A stretch of DNA of 64,000 nt, taken from Cryptomeria japonica. Taxonomy: Eukaryota; Streptophyta; Pinopsida; Cupressales; Cupressaceae. Location of the stretch: NCBI RefSeq assembly GCF_030272615.1, contig NC_081412.1, positions 692,612,083 to 692,676,082 of the forward strand. The letters run 5' to 3'. Under the pieces are notes generated by a model, which saw only the letters and a program-made list of their open reading frames with translations, was not told the DNA's origin and made no database searches. This document shows, piece after piece, positions 45,288 to 56,980 of the stretch (position 1 is its first letter; every line of letters begins with the position of its first letter). Position numbers and translations under genes: made by a program.

Positions 45288-46221
45288 TGCTAGGAAATGG
45301 GAAGGACAACTAAGAGGGGGGTGAATCAGTTGTGAACCAGTTATCAATAATTTATAAACCAACATAGATTATTCCAACTTAAAAATCAGTGTCGGTAAAC
45401 CAAACTTAAATGTTGGTAAAACAGATTAACAGTTATAGTAGTACTAGTATAACTTAATACATGAAATAGAAAGAGAAACAACATCCACAACACATGACAC
45501 AAAGATTTTGATGTGGAAACCCGGTATGGGGAAAAACCACGGTGCAAAACCTTACCCACAATCAGATGATACTACTACAGATAGTAAGTGTATATAAATG
45601 GGGTCTGCACATGCAGAAAGGCCAACCACCTAGAGCTCACTGATCAATCACAACATAGGAGTCACACTGACTACAATTGGATGGTTAAATCAAATAAAAA
45701 TGTACTTCTTTGGAATAGAATATACAATGCTAGATTCATTATCGATTTAAGATCTGAACATGAGTGTCAAATACCTTCATAACCCTCCTTCAACCTTAAG
45801 ATATTGTCTGCATGATTCACACAAGGATCTACTTATTTTTTCTCTTCAATATTTGCCTACACTCATCATTATTATGATCTTCAATAAGATCTTACAATCA
45901 TATATACAAAACCTAAGACCTATACATGAGGTCGGCTCACTAGAGATATTACAATAAAATCAATTTACAAATAAGTCTTGATGTGATACAATATGTCAGC
46001 TCAATACATTTACCACATTATCCAATCAATAAACCATTTCCAAAATGTGTCATATTGATGTAGAATAGATATCATGTACCAATCCATAACCTAGACTTAT
46101 ATGCCAATAAAGGAAAATCTGTTAACCCGATTAGACCAATAAGAAAAACACCAAATCCAAACTTCCAATCCATGTCTTCGACTTGACCAAAAAATCTCTA
46201 GATGATAACAAGTCATTATCA
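45288..46221 (-). repeat. RE-K 5' LTR, truncated (934 bp)
   Basis: Collinear with 39659-40601 up to GAACAATATATCC, then stops at 46221, where gypsy gag sequence begins. The outer end, including the terminal TGTTGG, is absent. Confidence 0.9.
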
Positions 46222-47290
46222 CTACGTGAACAATATATCCAGCCCACTTTCTTTTGATATTGTTAAAATTCATCCAGCCTAAGCATGTTGAGGTTGCTCA
46301 ATTGAAACTCTATAATGGAAAAGGTGATCCTCTCACACATGTTAAAATATTTCAAACCTTATGTACTGATTTTGCTTATGATCAAAGATTGCTTGCAAAA
46401 CTGTTTACAAGAACACTAAGAGATAAGGCTTTATAATGGTATTTCTCTTTGCCTTCTTATTCTATCACTTCAAGTTTCAACAACTAGAAAATGCTTTCAT
46501 TGAATAATTTTAAAACAACATTGGTCCTACAATCACTCTGAATGATTTAATGCATTGTAGACAAGGTGTTAAAGAAAAAGTGACTGATTTCATTGGTATA
46601 TTGTTAGTGAACAGGTTTGGTCTTTCTTTTAATTGAATTGATCCTAAGCTCTGTTACCCCTTTTGAAAGACAAAAGTTCAACTAAACAATTGGGTAAGTG
46701 TGACGTACATCACTTCCCTCTGAATTTTAGATAGGTGCAACTCCCTCCATTAGCTATTCAGGGAATAATCTAACTAAATAAATAGATATGCTTTTAACCT
46801 AAAAGCACGTAAGGCTGCCTACTTCATTCTTAGATGAGAGGCCAGGTAATATGTAAATATTTTAGAATAACATTTCTAAAAGATGCTTCACCACGAAAAT
46901 AAGAAGTAATCGAAGAAAAGTTCAATAACATTGATTTCAGCACTTCATAAAAATAAACAAGAGAAGCAAAGTCTCTTTTCAACTAAATATCTTTCTAAAC
47001 AACACAAAAAGAAGCCCCAGATTAATAACAACATTCACCACCAGAAAGGTAATCATGACCATTTTGATTAGATTAATATTTGCGAAGAAACACTACTCCA
47101 CAGATTCAAAACTCAAAGATTTTCCACCTCAAAATGTATATGATCTTTATATGTGTATTTAATGCAACAAAGACATAAAAATACATGCATAAGTTCTTTC
47201 CAATTTCAGATTCTGAAAATTTGATCACTTCCTTCAAACAAAACCAAATTTTTTAAAAATCTAAGTCTACCGTTCTAACCCTTTCTCCAT
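46222..47290 (+). pseudogene. RE-I gag fragment (Ty3-gypsy retrotransposon gag domain)
   Basis: Best stretch 46254-46436: HVEVAQLKLYNGKGDP then THVKIFQTLCTDFAYDQRLLAKLF, then, past a stop at 46434, WYFSLPSYSITSFQQLENAF and LNDLMHCRQGVKEKVTDFIG. The pattern (YNGKGDP, W-Y-LP-SI-S-F-L-AF) is that of the plant Ty3-gypsy gag domain. The segment from about 46620 to 47290 can only be followed in broken frames (for example KQHKKKPQ near 47000) and is assigned weakly. The left end at 46222 abuts a truncated RE-K LTR. Confidence 0.75.
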
Positions 47291-47469
47291 ATATCTTTGT
47301 CTAATTTATATGGTTTTTTTAAGGAACAAAGGAGGTCTCCCTGAAAACCCAACCTCCTCTAAAACAGTTATAAAAACCAACAAAGTATTTAGGGGATAGA
47401 TGTCACGAAGTCATTGTAAGGTTATGAAAAGCATATGAAATAAAATAAAAGCATAAGCATCATGTTATG
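47291..47469. other. Junction between RE-I gag and RE-M
   Basis: Short unassigned stretch. No LTR of RE-M is visible, although the minus strand contains a TGTTGGTTTTTATAAC start-like motif at about 47383 without a purine tract before it. RE-M is therefore probably truncated here. Confidence 0.4.
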
Positions 47470-50400
47470 CCTCATCTCCATTGTCATCCTCTCATCCACT
47501 TTTCTGGGCATCGTGGGTAGTTGTAAGCTTCTGAATTATAGACTGACTCAGATTTTTCATGGCATTGATCTTTGCTTTTGCGGCTTCCTTTTCCCACCTG
47601 TATTTCACCATTTTCTCGACATGTTTAGGTAACTGATCGTTACCAATGAACGCCATGGACTCAATTTGGGAGATTTGTGATATATCTTCTGAAGTAAAGT
47701 TGCCTTTGGCCTTAACTTTCTCCATGTGTAGCTTAAATGCCTTTACTACGTCTTGTGTGTTCAGCCCACAAAGTCCCAGTTGCCAATTATAGTCTGGGTA
47801 ACCACTTTATTGTCATTGACCAAGCTACACTAGAGTTCCTGAAGCTCATAAACATAGGTTCTGGCATCAAAAATCATAGACTTGAATGTAATTACCTGCC
47901 ACGCTATAGTTTTCTTCAATACAAAGAGCTGGCACTCATGAGTTACCAATTTAATTGAATTTTCTCCTAAAAACTTTGTGGCTCCATATTTTACTATCTT
48001 GGTGAACATGGGTAATACATTTTCCCATTTATACTCTTCATTTTCCCATGGCACAATCTGATTTTGAATCTCCATAGTGAGGTTTTGCATTTCATTGCAT
48101 AGCTTCTTAGAGTCCGTAATATATTTTTCGCCATCTCTGATCACTCCTTCAATCCATTTCTTTATGGCCCCTCTGATTCTCTTCGCTCGCTGAACTTGAT
48201 TCATTAGTTTCTTGCTCTCTAGTGAAGTAGGGTCAAAAATTTTTGAAGCATGTGATATGGGAAGTGCTCTAAAACAACATATTCTATCAATGAATTGAGC
48301 TAGAATCCTTATATGACGTTTAAGTTCTCTTTTCTCTTGTCCATGTTTTTCTGACCTGGTGAGCATCTTCTTAGCCATCACATTGAAAAGGTGGTTATCA
48401 AAGTCCTTGCTCATGTTTCTGAGATCCACTTTGGTGACCTCAAAATCCTCTGCATTTATTTCCTTATTCTCATCCTTGGGCTTATAGGAAGCAATTTCAG
48501 CAACCCACCTCCTGGTCTTTTCATTAGCATCCAACCTAGTAGTTGTTTTTGAACTTCTTCTATTTGGGACCTTTCTCCCTGTATTTGACCACCATGCCTT
48601 GAATTATGATGGACACTGACATTGAGCTCTGTTTCTTTCTTACCGAAGTAGTTAACCATTTGGGAGTTGTACTTGAACTAGCTATCCCTCTGGTTACTTT
48701 AGGTGGTGGTGTCATGGCTACAGTGATTGCATGAGAATCCATGGTATTGACAATGTCACTATCAAGGTCCTCGACCTCAAAAATCTAAGTGTCAAGGATC
48801 TTGTCTTTTACCTCTGTGTCTTTGACCTAATCCATTTTCTTCTATGCAACACTTTGTGACCTTGTATGTCGAGGGGTAGAAAAGTTCAAATCAAGATTAG
48901 GCTCGTGCTTGGTGTGAGATGACTTCTTATTTTTACCTGCATGAACAGGCATAGAAGTGGGGTTAGAAAAATTTTCTGGGGAACATAGAGAAACCACATT
49001 ATCTCTTGCAGGATCAATCTTGATGCCTAATTTCATTGCTCTTTTCTTATTAACCCAATCTATGGTTCTCTCCAAGAATCTTTTTGTTATGAGTTGTATA
49101 TCATCCTCTTCTTATACATCCCAATTAATGCAAGACGTTTTGGGTTTAGTTTGGTCTAGATATCTAGGTTTAAAAAGCTCCAAATAATCCTCTTCGATCC
49201 CACTTATATCAAGTTTCACCTGCAGTGATACTACCTGTTCTAGAACCATCCTCATATTTTCTCTTTTTAACACTTCAAGCTCATCACAACAATCTTCCCA
49301 AAATTTCTCCAAGTGTGGGATAGGAAGGTGTGGAATCAAACCAAGACTCCATGAGAAACCTTTATTACCAAAACCCTTCCTTTCATGATATAGTGGAAAA
49401 TTAAAATTCTTCAAGTTGGCTCCTATGCTCAATGCATCTGACATTGAACTACAAGATAAAATGCCCAATTGAACATGAAAATGATCCTCCCATTTTTCTC
49501 TGGGTTGAGCTTTCTTAATTACAGTAGACAATTGCCTACAGATCTCAACAAGGACAAAACAATCTGAACAAAAATGAGAAAGTCTGAAAGGCTCTTCTTC
49601 AAAACCACCTACCCTTATATAACAAAAATGAGGAAACTGAATAAAGAAACTACCATATCTTTTCACTAAGGCTTGGGCATCTTCAAACATCCTTTTAGAT
49701 TTCATGTTCTTCAATTCATAACACAAGTCTCCCAGGAAAGCATTATGTCCTCTCCTAAAATCTTCCAATGCATTATCTTTTTGTAACATGGGGTAAAAGT
49801 CATATATAGAAACATCCCCTTCAGCAAGTTGCCTAGGAATTCCCATTACTTCTTTTACACATGCCAGGAAATATATCAAATGCAAAGACATAAAGAAATT
49901 TTGCATGAACTTCTTCCCCATGCTCAGCTATTCCCTCACGGAGTCGACAATAAGCTCTACCTGGTCAAGATACTGATTTCCTTCCAACACCAGTTGCACA
50001 TAACAGTAAATCCAGTCATCAAAGCTATAGGCCTCAGCTGAACCTCTAACTTTGTGTAACAATAACATTACATCATGGATGTGGGGAAGCGTGTGATTTT
50101 TATTGGGATATTTAGGTAACCTGGAGCCACCCCTCTGAGGAAATTTCAACCAATGCTTCGCTATATTCTTCCAGTGTCTAGTTTTATCTACATTGAACTT
50201 GGTGACTGATTGGGTGGGGGAAAATTTTGAGAACTTATAATCAAGCAATTTGAAAATAGAAGAAATGACTTCCCTATTAATCATGAGGAGGGTTTCACCA
50301 TTATCTCTCTTGATAGTTTCAGAAATAGGATCATATCTCACAATGCACTCCCTAACTAATTTTGGACAAGGAATAGAAGGAGGAAAGGTTGTCTCCTCTA

Positions 50401-50566
50401 CGAGGCCACTACTTAGAATTTCTAAAACAAAAGAATCATCAATTCCTTTAAACACCCTTTCCTTCAAGACCTCCAAATTCTCTCCTTTCAAGTCTGTGTC
50501 ACTGACAATGGGTTCTGTGCAAGCAAGACTAAAAATATTTCTGAAAAGGTGCAGAGTGGACTTCAT
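47470..50566 (-). pseudogene. RE-M extra ORF: long protein of unknown function, lightly broken
   Basis: The ATG at 50566 (MKSTLHLFRNIF) begins a frame continuing to about 48560 with stops at about 49928 and 49112 and several near 48840, then shifts frame twice near 48540 and goes on to 47830 and, in the first frame, 47725-47470. The total is about 1000 codons. N-terminal half: alternating hydrophobic and charged segments with NREVISSIFKL (about 50270), MLLLHKVRGS (about 50050), FVLVEICRQL (about 49540). The middle contains a likely coiled coil (KFWEDCCDELEVLKRENMRM, about 49250-49310). The C-terminal half is basic and helical, rich in K/E (KKMLTRSEKHGQEKRELKRH near 48310-48375). No signal peptide, no clear membrane segment and no known catalytic motif. 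A diverged copy is RE-N (19640-20441, 28139-28700). Could be an env-like ORF, an additional gag-like ORF or a captured gene; undecided. Confidence 0.75.
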
Positions 50567-51672
50567 AATTGATAAACAACCCTTATTTCTCCTAGCAAAT
50601 TTTATTATGAGAGAGAAAAATAGCTAGAAATCACTAGAGAAGATAGGAATCAAAACTCACCTTCATAGTTGAAACCAATCAAACGATTGCCAACAGAGAA
50701 ACCTTCTATCAAACACTCTGCAACAATGAAGAACAAGTTTAAAAAATTAATCACTTCATACCTTATAGAAAATGAAGTGACAAAAGCTTAGTTAGTGCAT
50801 TAATTTTGGCCATCAACTCAAATGTGCTCTGGATTTTGATTTGACATCATGTGTGTGTATTGAATGCATGGCAGCGCTTTCGGGGTAATCACCAATTCCC
50901 AAAAATGATTACTTGCCTTCAAAAATTAGCTAGTTGATGTCACCTAAGATATGGTCCGATCTTCATCACACTTAGCAATAAATGCACCATCATGTCACCA
51001 TGGGACCCAACTGATTTGAACATGCATGAGCAATTTGAACTGACTTCATGAGGATTCAGGTAGTTCAAAGCGTACACTCCTCCAAGGAGATTTCCTTTGA
51101 AAAGATTAACTTTGTTAATTGCCGCTGCCCTTTTGAACTTCATCGAACACATTGAACATCACTGAACTATTTGAACTAGGTTCAAATGGTTCACAGACTA
51201 GAGAAAGAGGATATGAAACATCATCTGTGACTGTGAAATAGAACTGCTGCAAAACACTAGAGTGAACATTAGCCTGAAAACATATTAGACACAACTTAGA
51301 ACCTACGATACCTAAATGAACATTATGAACTCTTTTCAAGATGGTTCAAGGGATTCATGAGTTTCAAATAGACAATTGAAACTTATTGCTACAGATTAAG
51401 AGATGATTTACAAGAAAATTAAGGATTGAACCAAAGAATTTCTAACAAGATAAAAAACTCAAATAAAATTTTGCAAGCTGACTTACTCTTTTTGTGAGGG
51501 ATGAATGACAAGGTAACATTGGCTCTGACTAGGGATTGTATTTTGTGAAAAATACAAAGAACTCTAAATCTCTGGTTCCGCACAACAAAAATAGAAAGGA
51601 GACAAAAGGACACACACTAAAAAGAAAAAACAAATGACTAATCCACCATGTATAGGAACTCTTGATCATAGA
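50567..51672 (-). other. Region between RE-M integrase and extra ORF
   Basis: No long frame. On the minus strand TTCATTGTTGCAG (around 50718-50731) resembles a 3' splice site, and AAGGTGAGT (about 50655-50663) a 5' splice site; they delimit a 57-base segment 5' of the ORF start. This would fit expression of the downstream ORF from a spliced RNA, as proposed for env-like ORFs of plant gypsy elements. No proof of splicing is possible here. Confidence 0.35.
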
Positions 51673-51847
51673 TTTTAAAGTTTATAGAGCTTTAGGTCTT
51701 GCCCATTATAGGTATAGGGCATAACTGTTCCATCAACATAATTCAACTTGAATGCATTCAGTCCCACTACTTCATGGATCTTGAATAGACCTTTCCATAA
51801 TGAATCAAATTTTCCATGGGTACCCTTTGGTTCTCTTCTCTTGTCCC
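51673..51847 (-). pseudogene. RE-M integrase C-terminal end
   Basis: The frame runs out of the RE-F LTR and reads RDKRREPKGTHGKFDSLWKG and, after FKIHEVVG, NAFKLNYVDGT, then YNGQDLKLYKL and a stop near 51673. The pattern G-K-F-x-x-x-W-x-G-(P/L)-F-x-I...N-A-F-x-L is the end of plant gypsy integrases. The residues before RDKRR in the same open frame are RE-F LTR sequence, not protein. Confidence 0.8.
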
Positions 51848-53003
51848 TGATGAATACTAAGAGGGGGGTGTGAATTAGTATACAAATAATTCCTGAACTC
51901 AAACACTTAAAAAGTTTAGCAGTAAACCGGTATAATAGTTTTACCAAAAAACCGGTTAAGACAAATGCAAACTAAACAACAAATAAGGCATTCACCCACA
52001 GAAGCACAATCATCATAACACAAGAGATTTTGACATGGAAACCCAAATGGGAAAAACCACAGTGAGATGAAACTCACAAGTAACTATCTGCAGAATAGTA
52101 ATCAAACTAGTTAAGCTCAGACCGGTTAAGGTCATACAATGTTTTTCACCAGAGTAGATCCTATTAGGAATCTCAATCTCTGTTAGGATATGAGCTTGAT
52201 TAAAGACTACCTTGTGAGAGGATTTCAGATTCACAGTTGTGAACCACCTTGTTAGAGGATTTACAAAGGCTTTTCTGGGCCTACCCGGTTAAGGGTTTCA
52301 GACTTGTTGAAGATGTGAGTAATCAGCAAGTGAGTGATCTAGCAAATAGCACAGTCTGCTTGGTTAGATCCATGGTAGCTCATTGTTAATGCATTTCAAC
52401 ATTACTTCAGTCTTGAGTAAATCCACACTCTGTTACTTCACATAGATTTGACCTTCTCTTCTAAGATCGCACATACAAAAACCTCATCAACCACCAAAAA
52501 CCCAAGACATGATGTCCTTAAAAAGGAATCTGATTTCATGTCGGTCCAATAGGATTACATTGCAAGTTCCTAGGTTCACTGCATCTAGACACATCTGGTA
52601 ACATGACACAAAATCACTGCCAAAGTGTTAGTGGATGGTAACTCATCACAAAAAATAATACCAATTAGTAAGTCATCACAGAGTAATACCGGTTCATACA
52701 TTTACCTATTACCGGTTCACATATTTTACCGATTACGGGATTGTCAAAATGAAGACTGGGAAAAATGATAACAACTGCTTTTTTCCTTCATACCACTTTG
52801 GGATCCTCGAACTTCTTCAGGTCTTCATACCGCTTTGGATCGGTAAACACTTTCTGCAAAATACCGATAGTCAAAAAACTATAATTCATAATACTGATTG
52901 GAACAAATATCGGTTGAGCATAACTCATACATAAATAAGTGATATTAAAGCAAGTGTGTGTCCATCAATGACAATCACAATATCATCATAAAAAATTCCA
53001 ACA
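51848..53003 (-). repeat. RE-F 3' LTR (1156 bp)
   Basis: Minus strand TGTTGGAATTTTTTATG to CTTAGTATTCATCA. The end ATTCATCA is identical to the RE-E LTR end. The box at 52031-52063 reads on the plus strand GACATGGAAACCCAAATGGG followed by AAAAACCACAG. The row of TTAACCGG / CTTGTTAG units seen in RE-E is at about 52160-52300. Confidence 0.9.
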
Positions 53004-53014
53004 ATCTCCCCGTT
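53004..53014 (-). promoter_or_regulatory. RE-F polypurine tract
   Basis: Minus-strand AACGGGGAGAT directly precedes the 3' LTR. Similar to RE-K and RE-G. Confidence 0.78.
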
Positions 53015-53234
53015 TGGCATTGATGGCAACACTTAGGAAAATTTTCACATCTAAGTTTTTTACAACAAAAATATGCCATAATCAAAATTACTCCCCCTTT
53101 GCCAACAATGACAAAGTACTACAGAATAACCCTTGTTTCTCATTATCATTAAAATAATAAGTGATTATGACAATAATGAGTGAAAATTATCAAAAACTAA
53201 TTTAAAATCCTGCATAAAGGTCTTCATGCATAAA

Positions 53235-56200
53235 GACCATGAGTCAAGCAATCAGGTAGCAACCTCACTTTCCATTTGCATCTAGGAAACCTGTTCTTCC
53301 ATGGTGTTCAAGGTACTCATCTCTTGAGTGACCATTAAGGCATCCAGATTGAGATAGCATTTATGAAGTATTTGCAAGCTTGGTAGTAGAACTAGTTGAA
53401 GTTCCTACAAATCTTTGGTCCAATTGGTGATCTCCAACTCTATTCTGGTAGTCTAGAGTTGAAACCGGTGAACGGTTTTCCCATATGTGGTGAAGGAATC
53501 ATAGGGCATCTTGAAGGTGCTTATATATGCCTACAAGTCAGATTATAGCTTTTCCTTCTATGCAAGCACATCATCACAAAATAGATGGGGTTGGCTTATC
53601 TTACTTAGCAGTAGTTTCCCCTCATCCAAAGCATCTCTTATGTCCTTCTGCACTTTCTAAAGTTCAGACCAGAGATCATTTAATTTCTTCACTCAGGCAG
53701 TGTTCAATGTCATTTGATGCTTCTTTTGTGCATTGGCTTCAGCAACATCTTCTAGGCATTGTACCTGGTCCTCTACAACTGTGCATAAAAGTTTCAATTG
53801 GGCTAGAGAGGAATCAATTCTTGGGAGGTTGGTGCCAGGAATCAAACTGGTAAGAGTTTCCACCGTAGTTTGAATAACATCTTGCTCCTTTTTCCTCCTT
53901 AGCACTTCTAGTCGCTCTTGGGAAAGATTAATGCTTTGCAGTAGCTTTGATTCATTTGCAGATTGGAGGTCAATGGGACTGGTGATGTTAGCTGGTTTAG
54001 CTTGACCACTAGTGGCCTTTGGGGTCTCCACTTGTGTGCTCTTTGCTGCTTCCTCCTTCTCTTTGGCTCTTTGTTTTCCTCCTCGGCCTTCTTTTTCTCC
54101 TCTACTTCTTTCTTTCTCTTTTCTTCTTCCTTCTTTTTATCTTCTTCTTTCCGCTTCTCTTTTTCTTTCTTCTTCTTCTCTTCCTTTTTCTTCTTCTCTT
54201 CTTCCTATTTCTTTTTCTCATCTTGTTGTTCCCTTTTCTCTTCCTCTTTTCTCTTCTCCTCTTCCCATTTCTTTTTATCTTCCTCTTTTCTCTTCTCCTC
54301 TTCCTGTATCTTTTTCTCTTCCTCTTTTCTCTTCTCCTCTTCCTATTTATTTTCTTCTTTTCTCTTCTCCTCCTCTTGTTTCTTCTATTCATTTCTCTTC
54401 TTCTCCTCCTATTTCTTCTTCTCCTCTTTTGCTTGTTTCCTCTTCTCTTCTTCCTAATCTTTATCACCCTTTTCCTTTGTTGTATCAAGAGTGACATTTT
54501 CACCATCCAAAGCATCAATGTCAATATGGTCCATTTGTTCAATGATCGGTTCTACTTCACTGTCATACACCTCATCTGGTTTTCCAATTTCTGGTTCTTG
54601 CTCAGCCTTCTTGTTGTCCTCTGACACTTGGTGCAATTTTAGAGCTGCTTTTGCATGTGAGTGTGTATCTTTTACCACTTCAGGAAATTTCCCTTCAAGT
54701 AACAGGAGTCTTCTTCTTCTCATGAAGAAGAGGCCTTTGTATTTATCCATAACTTCATATAGCTCTGAGTTTGACACATTAGGAAAATATAGTGCAAAAA
54801 TTTCTTCTCTTATTTCTTGTTCCTTTTCTATGGCAATGTACCATTTGCTATCTAAAGAATTGTATAAAGAATTTGGTGTCACAGATTTAATTTCTGATGG
54901 TGACCGGTCATTAATACATAAATATTGAATAATTTCTTGTTCAACTTCCTCTTTCTCATTGTCATTGAAATCATCAAAATAATCTACTAAATCACTTAGC
55001 ACTTTTCTCCTAATATTCTTAATGGTCCTTTGACAATGTTTCAATGGTTTGTAAGAGGAGATGTCAATATTACCAGTGCTGACAATGTTGGTTCATTGCT
55101 AGTTGTCTTTGCCTTCTTCCTTGTTTGCCTAGTCTTCTTAGGTTGTACCTCAGGTTTTGTGTCCTTTGAGTCTGTTGTGTTGCCTTTGGTCTTGCACTTT
55201 CTCTCAAATACCTTGGCAGGTGTAACTTTTGGTTTCTTCTTTGTCGGTGACCGCTTGGTCACTTTAGAACTTGCTGAGGTAACTGGTGCCGATATAGATG
55301 GCACTACCTTTCCCTTCTTTACTAAAGGTTCTTCAACCAGTGTTACCCTCTCCAAATAGGTGATGGTTTTCTCCTTCTTAGGATCAAGAGGTGAGGCAAG
55401 TAGGGTAGAGGCATACCCGTCTAGCATGTCATAAATTACCTCATATCCCATGGGCTCCCCTTCTTATTTTCTAGGCTCAACCGCCTCCATTATGCACTCA
55501 TCTACTCTGATGGTAAAGCAGATGTCTTCTTCATACTTTTAGAAAATATCGCCAGATATCCTCATCCACTAGCTCATCTTCCACTTGAACTCATCATAGT
55601 ATTTGTTCAATTCTTCTGGATAACTTGTTCCCACCACTTGGAGGCTTTCTCTGATTTGCTTGGTAACCGGTTGGCCAGTAGACCATTGAATATCATCGAC
55701 TCCTTGGAAATAGCCTTCAAAGTAGAAAAAGAATCCTACCAATAGTTATCCAAATTTAAATCTTAAGGCATTGTCTTTTTTAATAGATTTTAGGTTCACT
55801 AGAAGTTGCCTTTGTATATAGGTGCATAAATCAAATGAGACATCTTCCTTGATCATCCTGTAGGTAGCATTTACCGCTATAGCAGAGACAGAGTTAATCC
55901 TGCTAGCATAGAACGTTCGGTAACCTATCACCATACAAGCATACTTGACCAGATCGTCCTTGATGGTATTGATGGTCATTCCCCGTTGGTCACTCAAAGA
56001 ACTAATGAGCTTGGTCATTTCGGTCTTGATGACCTTCCTTAGGGATGGTACCTTACTAGTGTTGTAGAAACCGATGACGACATGAATGGCTTCAGGCGTT
56101 ATGTCATGTGTTCTCTCAAGATACATTTTGTCACCATGAAATTTTCTCAAAATGATGCAAATGTGATCTTCTGTGAATTCTTCAAGAAAATATACTGCAT

Positions 56201-56453
56201 TATGAAGCTTCTTCTTGTCTAGGATGCTATATTTGGGTTTGATCTTCTTATCATCTCTGCAAAATAGACCTAGCTAGGAATGGATTACTAGTGATCCTGG
56301 GTCTTCTAGTTTACAATCAATATACCCTGAAATATCACCTTCTACTATAAGTCCAGCAGGTATCTAGGATAGGGAATTGTATTTCTCCTTCCGTTGGATG
56401 AAATGTAATGAATCAATAGGTGCACTAGAACTGGAGTGCAATGCAGAAGCCAT
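53235..56453 (-). pseudogene. RE-F second ORF: novel long protein with Glu/Lys-rich segment
   Basis: Start ATG at 56453 (MASALHSSSSAPIDSLHFIQ). It can be followed through stops and at least two frame changes to about 53235, some 1000 codons. Part 1 (about 56160-55740) is a globular-looking region: KMYLERTHDITPEAIHVVIG, then DLVKYACMVIGYRTFYASRI and SFDLCTYIQRQLLVNLK. Part 2 (55451-55041) is basic and Pro/Ser/Thr-rich (KRSPTKKKPKVTPAKVFERK). Part 3 (55044-54454) is acidic and mixed (DYFDDFNDNEKEEVEQEI). Part 4 (about 54460-54060) repeats EEEKRKEEEKK-type units. Part 5 (54031-53690) predicts a coiled coil (SLAQLKLLCTVVEDQVQCLE). No known domain recognised. Part 1 has weak, pattern-level likeness to the RE-M ORF (hydrophobic ITPEAIHVVI against INREVISSIF). 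It replaces pol in this element; role unknown. Confidence 0.7.
54060..54460. repeat. Polypyrimidine/polypurine tract coding Glu/Lys-rich repeats
   Basis: The plus strand is almost pure C/T for about 400 bases (TCTTCCTCTTTTCTCTTCTCC-like units); the minus strand is almost pure purine. Units of about 30 bases recur (for example TCTTCCTCTTTTCTCTTCTC near 54238, 54280, 54316). Frames on both strands are open here only because of composition; the coding strand is minus. Confidence 0.85.
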
Positions 56454-56980
56454 GATAAATGGATAAACAAGAATTTTGAAAAATACCTTCAGAAATCTGC
56501 AATTTAGGGTTTGCAAATTTAGCTTCGCCACACACTACTTCACTTACTGGATTACCGCTTTGTGTTCTTCACTTGACTGATTGATAATATTTCCAAATTC
56601 AACTGCAAAGATTTTGAAATGTCACTGAATCACAAAATGAATTTCCCTTTATCGCTCTGCACTTGAAAATTTCTTCACTCGCAAACTAATAAGTGAAAAT
56701 GACTTGAAAATCCTATTTAAACAAATTCTTCACCTACCATAATAAATGCTCCATCATTAGGGCGTAAACCCTAATTTTCCTTTTACCATTTTTGGTCTTC
56801 TGCCAATTGACAGGTATCACATATCGGTTAAGGTCCTTTACCAATATAAACCAAGGATTCAAAACATTTCACTGATTTGCTCCACCTACGCTTTTCTAAA
56901 GCTTAGTTTGTAAGTTCAACAACTTCCACACCAGGTGCAGAAACCGGTTCTTCTTGTGACACTTCTTCTGGTTTCTTTTT

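Larger units (their letters stand above)
39659..46221 (-). mobile_element. RE-K: Ty1-copia element, 5' LTR truncated
   Basis: Minus strand: 5' LTR 45288-46221 (incomplete), gag-pol 45230 to 41128, polypurine tract, 3' LTR 39659-40791. The gag and RT are of the same family as RE-A and RE-C. The outer 190 or so bases of the 5' LTR are missing, and the target duplication (left copy would be aaatt, 39654-39658) cannot be tested. Confidence 0.92.
47400..51847 (-). mobile_element. RE-M: gypsy element 3' part with an extra ORF after pol
   Basis: Minus strand order: end of integrase (51847-51673), about 1.1 kb without a long frame, then a long ORF (50566-47470). RE-F is inserted in the integrase part at 51848, so the rest of pol would lie beyond RE-L, outside the window. 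A long ORF after integrase on the same strand is known in the Athila/Calypso group of plant gypsy elements (env-like gene). Whether RE-M belongs there is inference. Confidence 0.7.

Noticed and set aside
51848-51947. Apparent N-terminal extension of the RE-M integrase fragment
   Set aside because: This part of the open frame is the RE-F LTR; the real protein homology starts at the boundary.
53963-54100. Possible signal peptide and membrane protein on the plus strand
   Set aside because: Hydrophobicity comes from the antisense of a charged repeat.
54012-54624. Two long plus-strand frames rich in Ser, Phe and Leu
   Set aside because: They are complements of the minus-strand Glu/Lys-rich repeat. 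Pure pyrimidine tracts have few stop codons in any frame.
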